Source: Microbispora sp. ZYX-F-249
GTDB taxonomy: Bacteria > Actinomycetota > Actinomycetes > Streptosporangiales > Streptosporangiaceae
Length of the DNA stretch: 64,000 nt
Reading direction: 5' to 3'
Assembly (NCBI RefSeq): GCF_039649665.1
Contig: NZ_JBDJAW010000008.1
Coordinates: 62,001 to 126,000, forward strand
The position numbers were made by a program, and so were the translations under genes. Below are positions 44,123 to 51,809 of this stretch, piece by piece. Each line of letters begins with the position of its first letter. The first letter of the stretch is position 1. The notes below the pieces were generated by a model. The model was given only the letters and a program-made list of their open reading frames with translations. It was not told the origin of the DNA and did not search any database.

Positions 44123-45031
44123 GTGAACGACCATGAAAGCGCGGTGACCGGCCTGGACGCCGAGTTCCAGGCACTGCGGCCCCGGCTGCTCGGCGTCGCG
44201 TACGGCCTGCTCGGCAGCCTCGACGAGGCCGAGGACGTGGTGCAGGACGCCTGGCTGCGGCTGCGCACCGCCAAGGCCGCGGGTGGTGACGAGATCAGGG
44301 ACGCGACCGGCTGGCTGGTGGTCACGGTCTCCCGGCTCGCCCTCGACGTGCTGCGCTCGGCGCGGCACCGCAGGGAGGAGTACGTGGGGCCGTGGCTGCC
44401 CGAGCCCGTTCTGATGGGGCCCGACCCCGCCGAGCGGGTGACTCTGGACGAGTCGATGAGCATGGCCATGCTCGTCGTGCTGGAGTCGCTCAGCCCGGCC
44501 GAGCGGACCGCCTTCGTGCTGCACGACGTGTTCGGCCTGACGTTCGCCGAGGTGGGCGCGGCGGTGGGGCGCAGTCCGGCCGCCTGCCGGCAGCTCGCCG
44601 CGCGGGCACGGGCGCACGTCGAGTCCCGTGCGCCCCGATTCGACGTGGACCCCGCCGAGCACCGGCGGGTGGTGCGCGCCTTCGCCCGGGCCTGCCTCGG
44701 CGACGACTTGGACGCGCTGCTCGCGTTGCTCGACCCGGACGTCGTGCTGCGCAGCGACGGCGGCGGCCGGGTGCGCGCGGCGAGGCGGCCCGTCCTCGGC
44801 GCGGCCAAGGTGGCCAGGCTGCTGTTCGGCATCCGCAGGTTCGGCTCGCACGAGCTGGTCCCGGTCACGGTGAACGGCTGGCCGGGGCTGCTGCGCTACC
44901 GCGATGGGCGTCTGGTGGCCGTGATGGGGCTTTCCATCGCGCGCGGCCGGATCACCGCCGTCGACATGGTCGCGAACCCGGAGAAACTCGCCCGCGTGAC
45001 GCGGGCCGACGAGACGAGGAACCGACGATGA
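44123..45031 (+). CDS. ECF41 family RNA polymerase sigma factor (SigJ-like) with SnoaL-like C-terminal domain
   Basis: The 302-residue protein has sigma2 (LRPRLLGVAYGLLGSLDEAEDVVQDAWLRL), sigma4 (LSPAERTAFVLHDVFGLTFAEVGAAVGRS), and a ~110-residue NTF2/SnoaL-like domain. ECF41 hallmarks are present: WLPEP in the linker, SDGGGR in the extension and NPEKL at the end. In this group the extension replaces an anti-sigma factor and tunes activity. GTG 44123 is the start: the upstream in-frame ATG 44087 and GTG 44105 lie inside the promoter. The transcript should begin at or next to the GTG, so it may be leaderless. The partner CMD gene overlaps its stop. Confidence 0.93.
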   Translation: MNDHESAVTGLDAEFQALRPRLLGVAYGLLGSLDEAEDVVQDAWLRLRTAKAAGGDEIRDATGWLVVTVSRLALDVLRSARHRREEYVGPWLPEPVLMGPDPAERVTLDESMSMAMLVVLESLSPAERTAFVLHDVFGLTFAEVGAAVGRSPAACRQLAARARAHVESRAPRFDVDPAEHRRVVRAFARACLGDDLDALLALLDPDVVLRSDGGGRVRAARRPVLGAAKVARLLFGIRRFGSHELVPVTVNGWPGLLRYRDGRLVAVMGLSIARGRITAVDMVANPEKLARVTRADETRNRR

Positions 45032-45468
45032 CCACGAGGATCAAGCTGGCTCCCGAGGCGTACCAGGCCATGCTCGGGGTGGAGCGCTTCCTGCACGAGT
45101 GCGACGTGCCGCCCGCGACCCTGGAGCTGATGAAGATCCGGGCGAGCCAGATCAACGGCTGCGCCTTCTGCCTGGACATGCACCACCGGGACGCGAAGAA
45201 GGCCGGCGAGAGCGACGAGCGCCTGTGGACGGTGGCCGGTTGGCGGGAGGCGCCGTTCTACAGCGACGCCGAACGGGCGGCCCTCGCACTGACCGAGGCC
45301 GCGACTCGGCTCGCCGACCGCCCCGACCCCGTGCCGGACGAGCTTTGGGCGGAGGTGGTTGAGCACTACTCCCAGGAGCAGCTCTCCGCGCTGGTCGTCG
45401 CCATCGCGCAGATCAACGCCTGGAACCGGATCTGTGTCGTGAGCCGGAAGAGCCCCGGCTCCGCCTGA
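45028..45468 (+). CDS. Carboxymuconolactone decarboxylase family protein (COE partner of ECF41)
   Basis: The 146-residue AhpD-like protein has the redox pair and proton relay CAFCLDMHHRD within the helical core (MKIRASQINGCAFCLDMHH). Such proteins are small peroxidases or decarboxylases; the alkylhydroperoxidase-like motif suggests thiol-dependent peroxide removal. ATG 45028 overlaps the sigma stop (ATGA). ECF41 genes are known to sit next to COE genes (carboxymuconolactone decarboxylase, oxidoreductase or epimerase), and this fits exactly. It should be driven by the TGTCACA/CGTC promoter upstream of the sigma gene. Confidence 0.9.
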   Translation: MTTRIKLAPEAYQAMLGVERFLHECDVPPATLELMKIRASQINGCAFCLDMHHRDAKKAGESDERLWTVAGWREAPFYSDAERAALALTEAATRLADRPDPVPDELWAEVVEHYSQEQLSALVVAIAQINAWNRICVVSRKSPGSA

Positions 45469-45529
45469 AAACGGGAGGACGGCGGCACGCGGGGCGAATA
45501 GTCTTCCTCCATCACGGAAGGAGGAGGCC

Positions 45530-45625
45530 ATGAGACGCACCAGGATCCGCAAGCCGCTCCGCACCCGCCGTCCCGCCGCCGATCTCGACCTGCGCACCCC
45601 CTCCGGCCGGTCGCTTCCTTACTGA
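45530..45625 (+). CDS. Possible 31-aa Arg-rich peptide
   Basis: A very strong ribosome site (GGAGGAGG) stands before ATG 45530. The peptide starts MRRTRIRKPLRTRR, continues with an acidic stretch and ends at TGA 45623-45625. CCTCC just upstream can pair with the GGAGG and might hide it. I do not recognise it. It could be a small basic protein or a leader peptide. Confidence 0.4.
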   Translation: MRRTRIRKPLRTRRPAADLDLRTPSGRSLPY

Positions 45626-45717
45626 GACCCGCGTGACAGCGGAGGCTTTACGCCGGTTTTACCGAGTCTCCGATATCTATTCCGACAAGGTCACGGAACC
45701 ATCACGGTCGGGGGGTA

Positions 45718-45891
45718 ATGAACATGGTCACGGTGGTGCCGTCGCTCGCCAAGGTCAGGGACATCAGGACCGCGCTGCGCCGAAGGCCCAGGAGGGACAG
45801 AGGGGACAGGAAGATCGTCGACCTCAGGGCCTACACGGGCGGGAACGTCATCCGGTTCCCGAGGACGTCCGGACCGACGTCGGCCGCCTGA
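45718..45891 (+). CDS. Possible 57-aa basic protein
   Basis: GGGGGG precedes ATG 45718. The product has a hydrophobic start (MNMVTVVPSLAKV), a central Arg/Asp-rich segment with RRRPRRDRGDRK, and a short RAYTGGNVIRFP end. A strong terminator 24 bases after its stop supports it as the last gene of a short transcript with the 31-codon frame. A longer frame overlaps it in another phase but has no ribosome site. No function is assigned. Confidence 0.45.
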   Translation: MNMVTVVPSLAKVRDIRTALRRRPRRDRGDRKIVDLRAYTGGNVIRFPRTSGPTSAA

Positions 45892-45914
45892 TCCGGTCCG
45901 TCACAGCGATCCCA

Positions 45915-45946
45915 CGGCCCGCCCGGCATTCCCGCCGGGCGGGCCG
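45915..45946 (+). terminator. Hairpin terminator after the small basic ORF
   Basis: CGGCCCGCCCGGC (45915-45927) and GCCGGGCGGGCCG (45934-45946) form a perfect 13-bp stem with loop ATTCCC. Confidence 0.85.
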
Positions 45947-46057
45947 CGTGCGTCACGTCCATCGCCGTGATGCCGAATAGGGATGGAACCCGCCGGAACC
46001 CGCCCCCACCGCCTAGCATGCACAGGCAGCATGATCGTTCTGGTGACGGCGGAGGCG

Positions 46058-46936
46058 ATGTTGTCACGGGTGTGGAAGCCGGCTCGCATCGCGCTCGCCG
46101 CCGTGCTGGTCGCCGTGGGCTCCTGCGCGAGCGACGGCGGTGAGATCGCCCGGAAGGAGTGGGCCGAACTGTATTCGGCCTACGGAGTCGCCCTGGCCGT
46201 CGCTCATCCGGATTACGGGGCCGGCCCTCTGTCCGATTTCACCCGGGAGGACAACACGCTGCCCACCGAGGCACCCGGCACGATCCCGATCGACCTCGTC
46301 CCCCTCCCGGCCCACCTTGCGACCGCCCCACGGAAGGTGGCTCTCGATCCGGCCGTCGGCGGCAACGTCGACGTGGTGACCATCCCGGACACCGCCGCCA
46401 CCGAGGTGTTGCGGAAGGGGTACCTGGAGGGGACGGGACGGCCGCTCCGGCAGCGCCGCAAGGTCGAGCGCTTTCTGGCCGGTCTCGCCGGAGCGGTGTC
46501 CGCGGCGCGACTGGGCGACCTGTCCATCGGCGTCGCTCTCGTCGTCGAACTGAAGGAGCCCCTGACCTATGCGGAGATCGAGGCGAGCGGCTTGGAGGGC
46601 GACAGAGTGCTGTTCCCGGCCCTCGGACCGGCGCATCTCCCGCTGTCGTGGTCGGAGGACAACTGCCAGCCGCTCCACACGGCGGCCTGCGAGGGAGGAA
46701 CGGACCCGGTCGAGCAGTTCCGCGCGTGGCTGCGGGGTCTCGGCCCCTTGCAGCGCAAGGCGCTGACCAGGAAGGCCTTCGACCTGACGGCGATGCGGAG
46801 CACGGCCGACGCCGGGCTGATCTCCGGGGTGATGGTCGACTGGACGCCCCCCGCCGACGCGCTGAAGATGGTGCGCGATCCTCACGTTCGCGCCGCCTAC
46901 CTCATGGGTGTGGTCCAGATGCAGATCATTCCCTGA
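46058..46936 (+). CDS. Hypothetical lipoprotein
   Basis: The 292-residue protein has a lipoprotein signal (MLSRVWKPARIALAAVLVAVGSC) with Cys at residue 23. The mature part is soluble, with two further Cys in DNCQPLHTAAC near 205-212 that may pair. I recognise no domain. GGAGG is three bases before ATG 46058; ATG 46031 in the same frame would put nine residues before it. It is a single gene, and its position between the terminator and the PPOX gene gives no clue to function. Confidence 0.65.
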   Translation: MLSRVWKPARIALAAVLVAVGSCASDGGEIARKEWAELYSAYGVALAVAHPDYGAGPLSDFTREDNTLPTEAPGTIPIDLVPLPAHLATAPRKVALDPAVGGNVDVVTIPDTAATEVLRKGYLEGTGRPLRQRRKVERFLAGLAGAVSAARLGDLSIGVALVVELKEPLTYAEIEASGLEGDRVLFPALGPAHLPLSWSEDNCQPLHTAACEGGTDPVEQFRAWLRGLGPLQRKALTRKAFDLTAMRSTADAGLISGVMVDWTPPADALKMVRDPHVRAAYLMGVVQMQIIP

Positions 46937-46977
46937 GCCCGCCGCAGGCTATCCCTTATCTGATTGAATGGCGCCTT

Positions 46978-47616
46978 ATGAGTGATCTGTCCGCGACGGC
47001 GCGGACCCGGCACCGCCGCCTGCGGGAACAGGGCCGCACCGGCCGGGAGGCCCTGTTCGAAGTGCTCCGGGCCGGGTTCGTCTGCCACCTCGGCGTCGTC
47101 GTGGACGGCGACCCCATGGTCGTGCCGACGGTGTACGGCTTCGACGACGCCCATCTGTACGTGCACGGCTCGGTGGCCAGCCGCAGCCTCACCCGCGACA
47201 CGACGGTCTGCGTGACGATCACCCATGTCGACGGCCTCGTGCTGGCCCGGTCGGTCTTCGAGCACGGCGTCAACTACCGCAGCGCGATGATCTACGGCGT
47301 GCCGCGCGTGCTGGAGGACGACGAGAAACTCGCCGCCCTGCGGTGCCTGACCGAGCACGTCGCTCCGGGCCAGTGGGACCACGCCCGGCAGCCGAACCGC
47401 AAGGAACTGGCCGCGACGACCATCCTCGCGATCCCCCTCGACGAGGCGTCGGTCAAGGTGCGCGAGGGCCACCCGGACGACGCGGACGACCCGCACGACG
47501 TGTGGGCGGGCGTTCTGCCGCTCACCCCGTCGTGGCAGGCCCCCGTGACCGACCCGCGGGCCGCCGCCCACCCCGTCCCGCCGCACATCCTGGCCCGCAC
47601 GGGCATGCCGTACTGA
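46978..47616 (+). CDS. Pyridoxamine 5'-phosphate oxidase-like FMN-binding protein
   Basis: The 212-residue protein has the split-barrel flavin fold: FVCHLGVVVDGDPMVVPTVYGFDDAHLYVHGS is the typical opening, followed by SRSLTRDTTVCVTITHVDGLVLARS and HGVNYRSAMIYG. Members bind FMN, F420 or haem and many reduce or detoxify small molecules. It belongs to the group annotated as 'pyridoxamine 5'-phosphate oxidase family', not true PdxH. It starts at ATG 46978 and converges with the SDR gene 12 nt away. Confidence 0.85.
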   Translation: MSDLSATARTRHRRLREQGRTGREALFEVLRAGFVCHLGVVVDGDPMVVPTVYGFDDAHLYVHGSVASRSLTRDTTVCVTITHVDGLVLARSVFEHGVNYRSAMIYGVPRVLEDDEKLAALRCLTEHVAPGQWDHARQPNRKELAATTILAIPLDEASVKVREGHPDDADDPHDVWAGVLPLTPSWQAPVTDPRAAAHPVPPHILARTGMPY

Positions 47617-47628
47617 CCGAGGGGGCCC

Positions 47629-48348
47629 TCAGCGCGCGCCCGGCTTCAGGCGGACACCGCCGTCGACGGTCAGCACGGTGCCCGTCGCGTAGCCCGTCTC
47701 GATCAGGTAGGTGATCGCGTTCGCCACTTCGGCGGGAGCGCCGACGCGGCCGACCGTGGTGGCGGCGGCGAACGCGTCGAGTGTGCCCTGCCGGTCGTCC
47801 CCCAGCCCGTCCCACCACTCTGTGTCGATCACGCCGGGCGACACCGCGTTGACCCGGACCGGGGCGAACTCCACGGCCAGGCCGGGGATCATCGACTCGA
47901 TCGCGCCGTTCACGGCCGCGAGCCCGGCCACCCCGGCCATCGCGCTGTTCGCACTGGCCGCCGCGACGAACGTCAGCGACCCGTCCCGCCGCAGCGCCGG
48001 GAGCGCGGCCTGGGCGGTGACCACATGCGCGATCAGTTTGTCGTCCAGGGCCCGGCGCAGGTCGTCGGGCGACAGCGACAGGAACGGCCCCCCGCCCTTC
48101 CGGCCGGACACGTTGATCACGACGTGGTCCACCGGGCCCACCTCGGCGAACAGATTCCGCATCGCCTCCGGGTCACGGGCGTCGGCCGCCACGGCGGAGC
48201 CCCGCTCCCCGATCTGCTTGACCGCCCGCTCCAGCCGTTCCGGCGTACGGCCGGTGACGACGACATCGCGGCCCGTCGCGGCCAGCCGTACGGCGGCGGC
48301 CAGGCCGATGCCGCTCGCACCTCCGACGATCACCACGCGTTCGTTCAC
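47629..48348 (-). CDS. SDR family protein lacking the catalytic Tyr-x-x-x-Lys
   Basis: The 239-residue Rossmann protein has the cofactor loop VIVGGASGIGLAAA and ends in the usual VGAPAEVANAITYL and TVDGG. At the place of YxxxK it has LAAVN, so both catalytic residues are replaced, while the upstream Ser-rich AAASANSA strand and downstream RVNAVSPGVIDTEWWD are conserved. It may bind NAD(P)H without classic reductase activity, or use another mechanism. GTG 48348 with GAGGAG six bases upstream is the start. It is divergent from TetR, with two operators between. Confidence 0.85.
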   Translation of the reverse strand: MNERVVIVGGASGIGLAAAVRLAATGRDVVVTGRTPERLERAVKQIGERGSAVAADARDPEAMRNLFAEVGPVDHVVINVSGRKGGGPFLSLSPDDLRRALDDKLIAHVVTAQAALPALRRDGSLTFVAAASANSAMAGVAGLAAVNGAIESMIPGLAVEFAPVRVNAVSPGVIDTEWWDGLGDDRQGTLDAFAAATTVGRVGAPAEVANAITYLIETGYATGTVLTVDGGVRLKPGAR

Positions 48349-48361
48349 GGACTTCTCCTCA

Positions 48362-48384
48362 TTACGAGACATCATGCCTCGTAA
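48362..48384. promoter_or_regulatory. TetR operator 1
   Basis: TTACGAG and CTCGTAA bracket CAT-C-ATG, giving a 23-bp palindrome with a single mismatched pair. It lies in the gap between the divergent SDR and TetR genes. Confidence 0.8.
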
Positions 48385-48391
48385 CATTAAA

Positions 48392-48410
48392 ACGAGGCAC
48401 GATGTCTTGT
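48392..48410. promoter_or_regulatory. TetR operator 2
   Basis: ACGAGGCACGATGTCTTGT repeats the operator 1 pattern (ACGAG-n-CA..ATG-n-CTtGT) with small deviations. It overlaps ATG 48402, which argues for the later TetR start at 48423. Confidence 0.7.
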
Positions 48411-48422
48411 AAAGTGGCGGGC

Positions 48423-48956
48423 ATGGTGGGCAGACCTCGCAGCGAGGAGGCGCGCCGGGCGATCCTCCGGGCCGCCCTGCGGCTGTGCGAGCGCGACGGC
48501 TATCCGAACGTGACGCTCAAGGGCGTCGCCGAGGAGGCGGGCACCGGCAGGCAGACGCTCTACCGGTGGTGGGACACCAAGGCCGACCTGTTGCTGGAGG
48601 CGATGACCGACCTCGTCGCGGGCGCCCGGGCGCCGTCCGAGGACGACCTGGAGACATTCCTCAGCGACACCTTCGCGCTGGCCGACGGGGTCGTCGGCAG
48701 CGTGGTGGCCGGCCTCATGGCAGAGGCCCAGAGCGACCCCGCCTTGAGCGATCGGCTGCGCGAGCGGCTGATCGGTCCACGGCGTGCCGCCCTGCGGGGA
48801 GTGCTGGAACGGATGCCGCCACCCCCCGGCGCGGACCTGGACCTGCTGGTGGACATGGTCTTTGGGGTCATGTGGTATCGGCTGCTCAACCGGCACGCCC
48901 CGCTCGACGCCGCCGCGGCGCGGGACATCGCGGCGCTCGTACGCCGGATCGGATGA
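48423..48956 (+). CDS. TetR family regulator, divergent from SDR
   Basis: The 177-residue protein starts MVGRPRSEEARRAILRAAL and has the HTH VTLKGVAEEAGTGRQTLYRWW, then a ligand domain of the TetR_C type with [16 protein letters not shown]. It controls the SDR gene and itself through the two operators. ATG 48402 with GAGG upstream would add seven residues but lies within operator 2. The ligand is unknown, presumably a substrate or product linked to the SDR-like protein. Confidence 0.88.
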   Translation: MVGRPRSEEARRAILRAALRLCERDGYPNVTLKGVAEEAGTGRQTLYRWWDTKADLLLEAMTDLVAGARAPSEDDLETFLSDTFALADGVVGSVVAGLMAEAQSDPALSDRLRERLIGPRRAALRGVLERMPPPPGADLDLLVDMVFGVMWYRLLNRHAPLDAAAARDIAALVRRIG

Positions 48957-49061
48957 GCACACGGTCCACTGGGCAACATGGAGGTTGACCGGACGATCTT
49001 TCTCGCCGACGCTGCTTGGGGAGACGCCCGTCCCCCTTCCCCCGCCAGCAAGGGAGCGTCC

Positions 49062-49631
49062 ATGCCCCACATCGACCTCGGATCCGACGCCCCGGGGATC
49101 CGCGGCCTGTTCGCCTTCCGCCCCGAGACCGCCCTGCCGCTGAACGCGCTCGCCGAGGTGCTGCTGCGCGGCGACAGCACTCTTTCCCGGGGCGAGCGCG
49201 AGTTGATCGCGGCGTACGTGTCGTCGCTCAACGAGTGCCGATACTGCTTCTCCTCCCACGCCGCGTACGCCGCCGCCCAGTTGCCCGAGGGGATGACGCT
49301 GGTCGAGCAGGTGCGCACCGACCTCGGCTCCGCACCGGTCACGCCCAAGATGCGGGCCCTGCTGCGCATCGCGGCCTCCGTGCAGCGCGGCGGCAGGGAG
49401 GTGAGCGAGGAGCAGATCGTCGCGGCCCGCGCCGAGGACGCGACCGACCTGGAGATCCACGACACCGTGCTCATCGCCGCCGCCTTCTGCATGTTCAACC
49501 GGTACGTCGACGGCCTGGCCACGATCGCGCCCGACGACCCCGAGTCGTACGCCGCCCGGGCCAAGGGGATCGTCGCCAACGGCTACCTGGCGCTCTTCGC
49601 CGAGATGCAGGCCGCCGCCGGGCGGTCCTGA
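49062..49631 (+). CDS. AhpD-like peroxidase-related protein (carboxymuconolactone decarboxylase family)
   Basis: The 189-residue all-helical protein has the AhpD active site NECRYCFSSHA (Cys-x-x-Cys with following His) and the general YVSSLNECRYCFSSH context of the peroxidase-related subfamily. It likely reduces peroxides using a thiol donor. AGGGAG is six bases before ATG 49062. It is followed 65 nt later by a polytopic membrane protein, a likely partner. It is a different branch from the ECF41-linked protein at 45028. Confidence 0.85.
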   Translation: MPHIDLGSDAPGIRGLFAFRPETALPLNALAEVLLRGDSTLSRGERELIAAYVSSLNECRYCFSSHAAYAAAQLPEGMTLVEQVRTDLGSAPVTPKMRALLRIAASVQRGGREVSEEQIVAARAEDATDLEIHDTVLIAAAFCMFNRYVDGLATIAPDDPESYAARAKGIVANGYLALFAEMQAAAGRS

Positions 49632-49696
49632 CCGTCCCTTCCGCAGCTCCCGATCGCACCTCCCCCGTCACGTCCTCGTCCGGAGAAAGGTGTTTC

Positions 49697-50638
49697 ATGG
49701 CTCGGACCCTGCCGCTTCCCGCCTCCCCGTCCCTCTCGCGCTCCGACGGCGTGCCCCGGCGCCGTGGCCTGATCGTCGTCCTCAGCGTGCTCGCCGGCGC
49801 GCTCATCGCCGCCCTCTGGTCGTTCCGGTTCGTGGACAGCGTGATCGGCGACAACGTCGCCAACACGCTGCTCGGATACGACGCCAAGCACACGGCCATC
49901 GGAGGGCTCGTCGCGGGCACCGTCTTCGCGTTCGTCTCGGGCCTGGCCGGGACGTTCACCGCGTGCAACATCGCCGTGTTCAGCGCGATCGCACCCATGG
50001 CCGACTCCACGGACGCCGGCGGCCGGCTCAGGGCGGCGCTGCGCCCGCTCAGCAGGCTCGCGCTCGGCATGGTCGTCGTCTCCGCGGTGTACGGCGCGGT
50101 GGGCGCCCTGCTCGGCGAGCGGCTGCCCCAGTTGTCCACCGCGCAGGCGGCCTCCGGCCTGCCACCCCGGCTGATCCAGGCGTCCGTGACATTCGGGCTG
50201 ATCGGCCTGGCCTTCGTCTACCTCGGCCTGGCGGCCCTGCGTGTCGTACCGGATCCCTTCGCCCGCGTGTCCACCCGCTTCCCGCACGCGCGGCTCGTGG
50301 TGGTCGGCGCGTTGATCGGCGGCTTCCTCGTGGGCCGTCCGTTCCCGCTGTTCCACAAGCTGTTCGAGTACGCGGCGCAGACACGCAACCCGTTCTACGG
50401 GGCGGCCGTGTTCGTCCTGCAGTCGCTCGGCAACATCACCCTCATGGCCCTGCTCTTCGTCGTGCTGGTCTACGCGACCAGGGGCCGTTTCACGCGATGG
50501 CTCACGGCGGCTCCGGCGCGGGTCGCGACGGTCACCGCCGTGGCCTTCCTCGTCGTCGGCGCCTTCACGTTCCTCTACTGGGACGTACGGCTGCCCGCGA
50601 TGTTCGGGTACGGCTGGTTCCCCACCGCCTCCTGGTAG
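49697..50638 (+). CDS. Polytopic membrane protein, possibly DsbD/CcdA-like
   Basis: The 313-residue protein has about seven TM helices. Helix 2 carries VSGLAGTFTACNIAVFSAIAPM, a Cys-containing glycine-rich motif repeated loosely in helices further on, which resembles the symmetric core of DsbD/CcdA electron-transfer proteins. GGAGAAAGG precedes ATG 49697. Being next to an AhpD-type thiol peroxidase, it could pass electrons or a substrate across the membrane. This is a structural guess, and other transporter types remain possible. Confidence 0.6.
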   Translation: MARTLPLPASPSLSRSDGVPRRRGLIVVLSVLAGALIAALWSFRFVDSVIGDNVANTLLGYDAKHTAIGGLVAGTVFAFVSGLAGTFTACNIAVFSAIAPMADSTDAGGRLRAALRPLSRLALGMVVVSAVYGAVGALLGERLPQLSTAQAASGLPPRLIQASVTFGLIGLAFVYLGLAALRVVPDPFARVSTRFPHARLVVVGALIGGFLVGRPFPLFHKLFEYAAQTRNPFYGAAVFVLQSLGNITLMALLFVVLVYATRGRFTRWLTAAPARVATVTAVAFLVVGAFTFLYWDVRLPAMFGYGWFPTASW

Positions 50639-50641
50639 CGC

Positions 50642-51706
50642 TTACAGCCCGAGCGCCTGTTCGGCGAGCCTGGTGCCCTCCAACCGCGCGGTGATCTTGG
50701 CGAACGCCGTCTCCCGCGATGTCGAGGCGTCGTCGGCGAACGGCGCGAAACCGCAGTCGTCACAGGTGCCGAGCCGCTCGGGCGGCAGGTGCCGGGCCGC
50801 CTCCAGAACGCGGTCGCGCACCTGCTCGGCCGTCTCCACCACGGGATCGATCGGGTCGGTCACTCCCACGAAGATCCGCGCCTCGGCCGGGAGCGTTTCC
50901 GCGATCACGCGGAGCACCCGCTCCCGGTCGGGCTCGCTCGCGAGCTGGACGTAGAAGCCGCCCACCCGGAGCCGGAAGAGCGTGGGGAGCAGCAGGGCGT
51001 AATCGACGTCGGCGCTGTGCGTGGAGTCCAGGTCGCCGCCGGGGCAGGTGTGCACGCCGATCCGGGCGCGCTCGGCCGCGGTGAAGCGCTCGAGCACCCG
51101 GTTGTTCAGGGCGACGAAGGCGTCCAGCAGGCCGCCCGAGGGGTCGAGCTTGAGCGACAGACGACCCTCGGTGAAGTCCAGTTGCACCATGTGGGCTCCC
51201 GCGTCGAGGCACCTGCGGATGTCCGCCTCGGCCTCGTCGACCAGGTCGTCGAGGAAGACCTCGCGGGGATAGCCGTCGACCCCCTCTGCAGGGTACAGCA
51301 GGCTCAGCGCGGAGGGCGCGATGACGGCCTGCTTGACCGGCAGGTCCGTGTGCCGACGGGCCGTCCGCAGGTACGCGTCGGCGTGGGTCGCGTAGCGGAA
51401 CGGCCCTCCGGTGAGCCGCGGCAGCTGACGCGTGTGCCCGTCGGCGAACGGGATGACCGCACCGTCCGGCGCGAGCGTGCCGAGCCCGGCAACCGGGTAG
51501 GTGGCGAAGCTCGGCTTGGCCTGCTCACCGTCGACCAGGACCGGGCAACCGAGCCCCTGCAGCCTGCGGATGGTGTCGGCGGTCGCCTCCTCCTGCCGCT
51601 CGGCGAGTTCGTCGTCCTCGACCCGCCCTGCGGCGTGGTCGGCCAGGGCGGTCAGCAACGTCTCGGGACGGGGGATGCTGCCGATGGGTTCGGTGGGGAT
51701 GCTCAT
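50642..51706 (-). CDS. Cobalamin-independent methionine synthase-like (MetE C-terminal domain) protein
   Basis: The 354-residue protein is the C-terminal MetE barrel alone: it starts TEPIGSIPRPETLL, has DGEQAKPSFATYP and MVQLDFTEGRL, and carries zinc ligands in IGVHTCPGGD (His, Cys) and GTCDDCGF (Cys). Full MetE has about 760 residues in two barrels. Such short MetE-like enzymes transfer methyl groups to homocysteine or other thiols from non-folate donors. The real donor is unknown. It ends three bases from the converging membrane-protein gene. Confidence 0.85.
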   Translation of the reverse strand: MSIPTEPIGSIPRPETLLTALADHAAGRVEDDELAERQEEATADTIRRLQGLGCPVLVDGEQAKPSFATYPVAGLGTLAPDGAVIPFADGHTRQLPRLTGGPFRYATHADAYLRTARRHTDLPVKQAVIAPSALSLLYPAEGVDGYPREVFLDDLVDEAEADIRRCLDAGAHMVQLDFTEGRLSLKLDPSGGLLDAFVALNNRVLERFTAAERARIGVHTCPGGDLDSTHSADVDYALLLPTLFRLRVGGFYVQLASEPDRERVLRVIAETLPAEARIFVGVTDPIDPVVETAEQVRDRVLEAARHLPPERLGTCDDCGFAPFADDASTSRETAFAKITARLEGTRLAEQALGL

Positions 51707-51809
51707 GCGGTGAGCGTACGGTCACCCCATGTGTCCCATCAATGACAGAGTGGTAAGCGCAGCTACCACAAGCGCTCCGCCTCGGCCTCGTGACGCTCCG
51801 CCGCGTGCG

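Noticed and set aside
45633-45980. A 115-codon frame overlapping the small basic ORF in another phase.
   Set aside because: It has no ribosome site, runs through the terminator hairpin, and its composition is shadow-like. The 57-codon frame is better supported.
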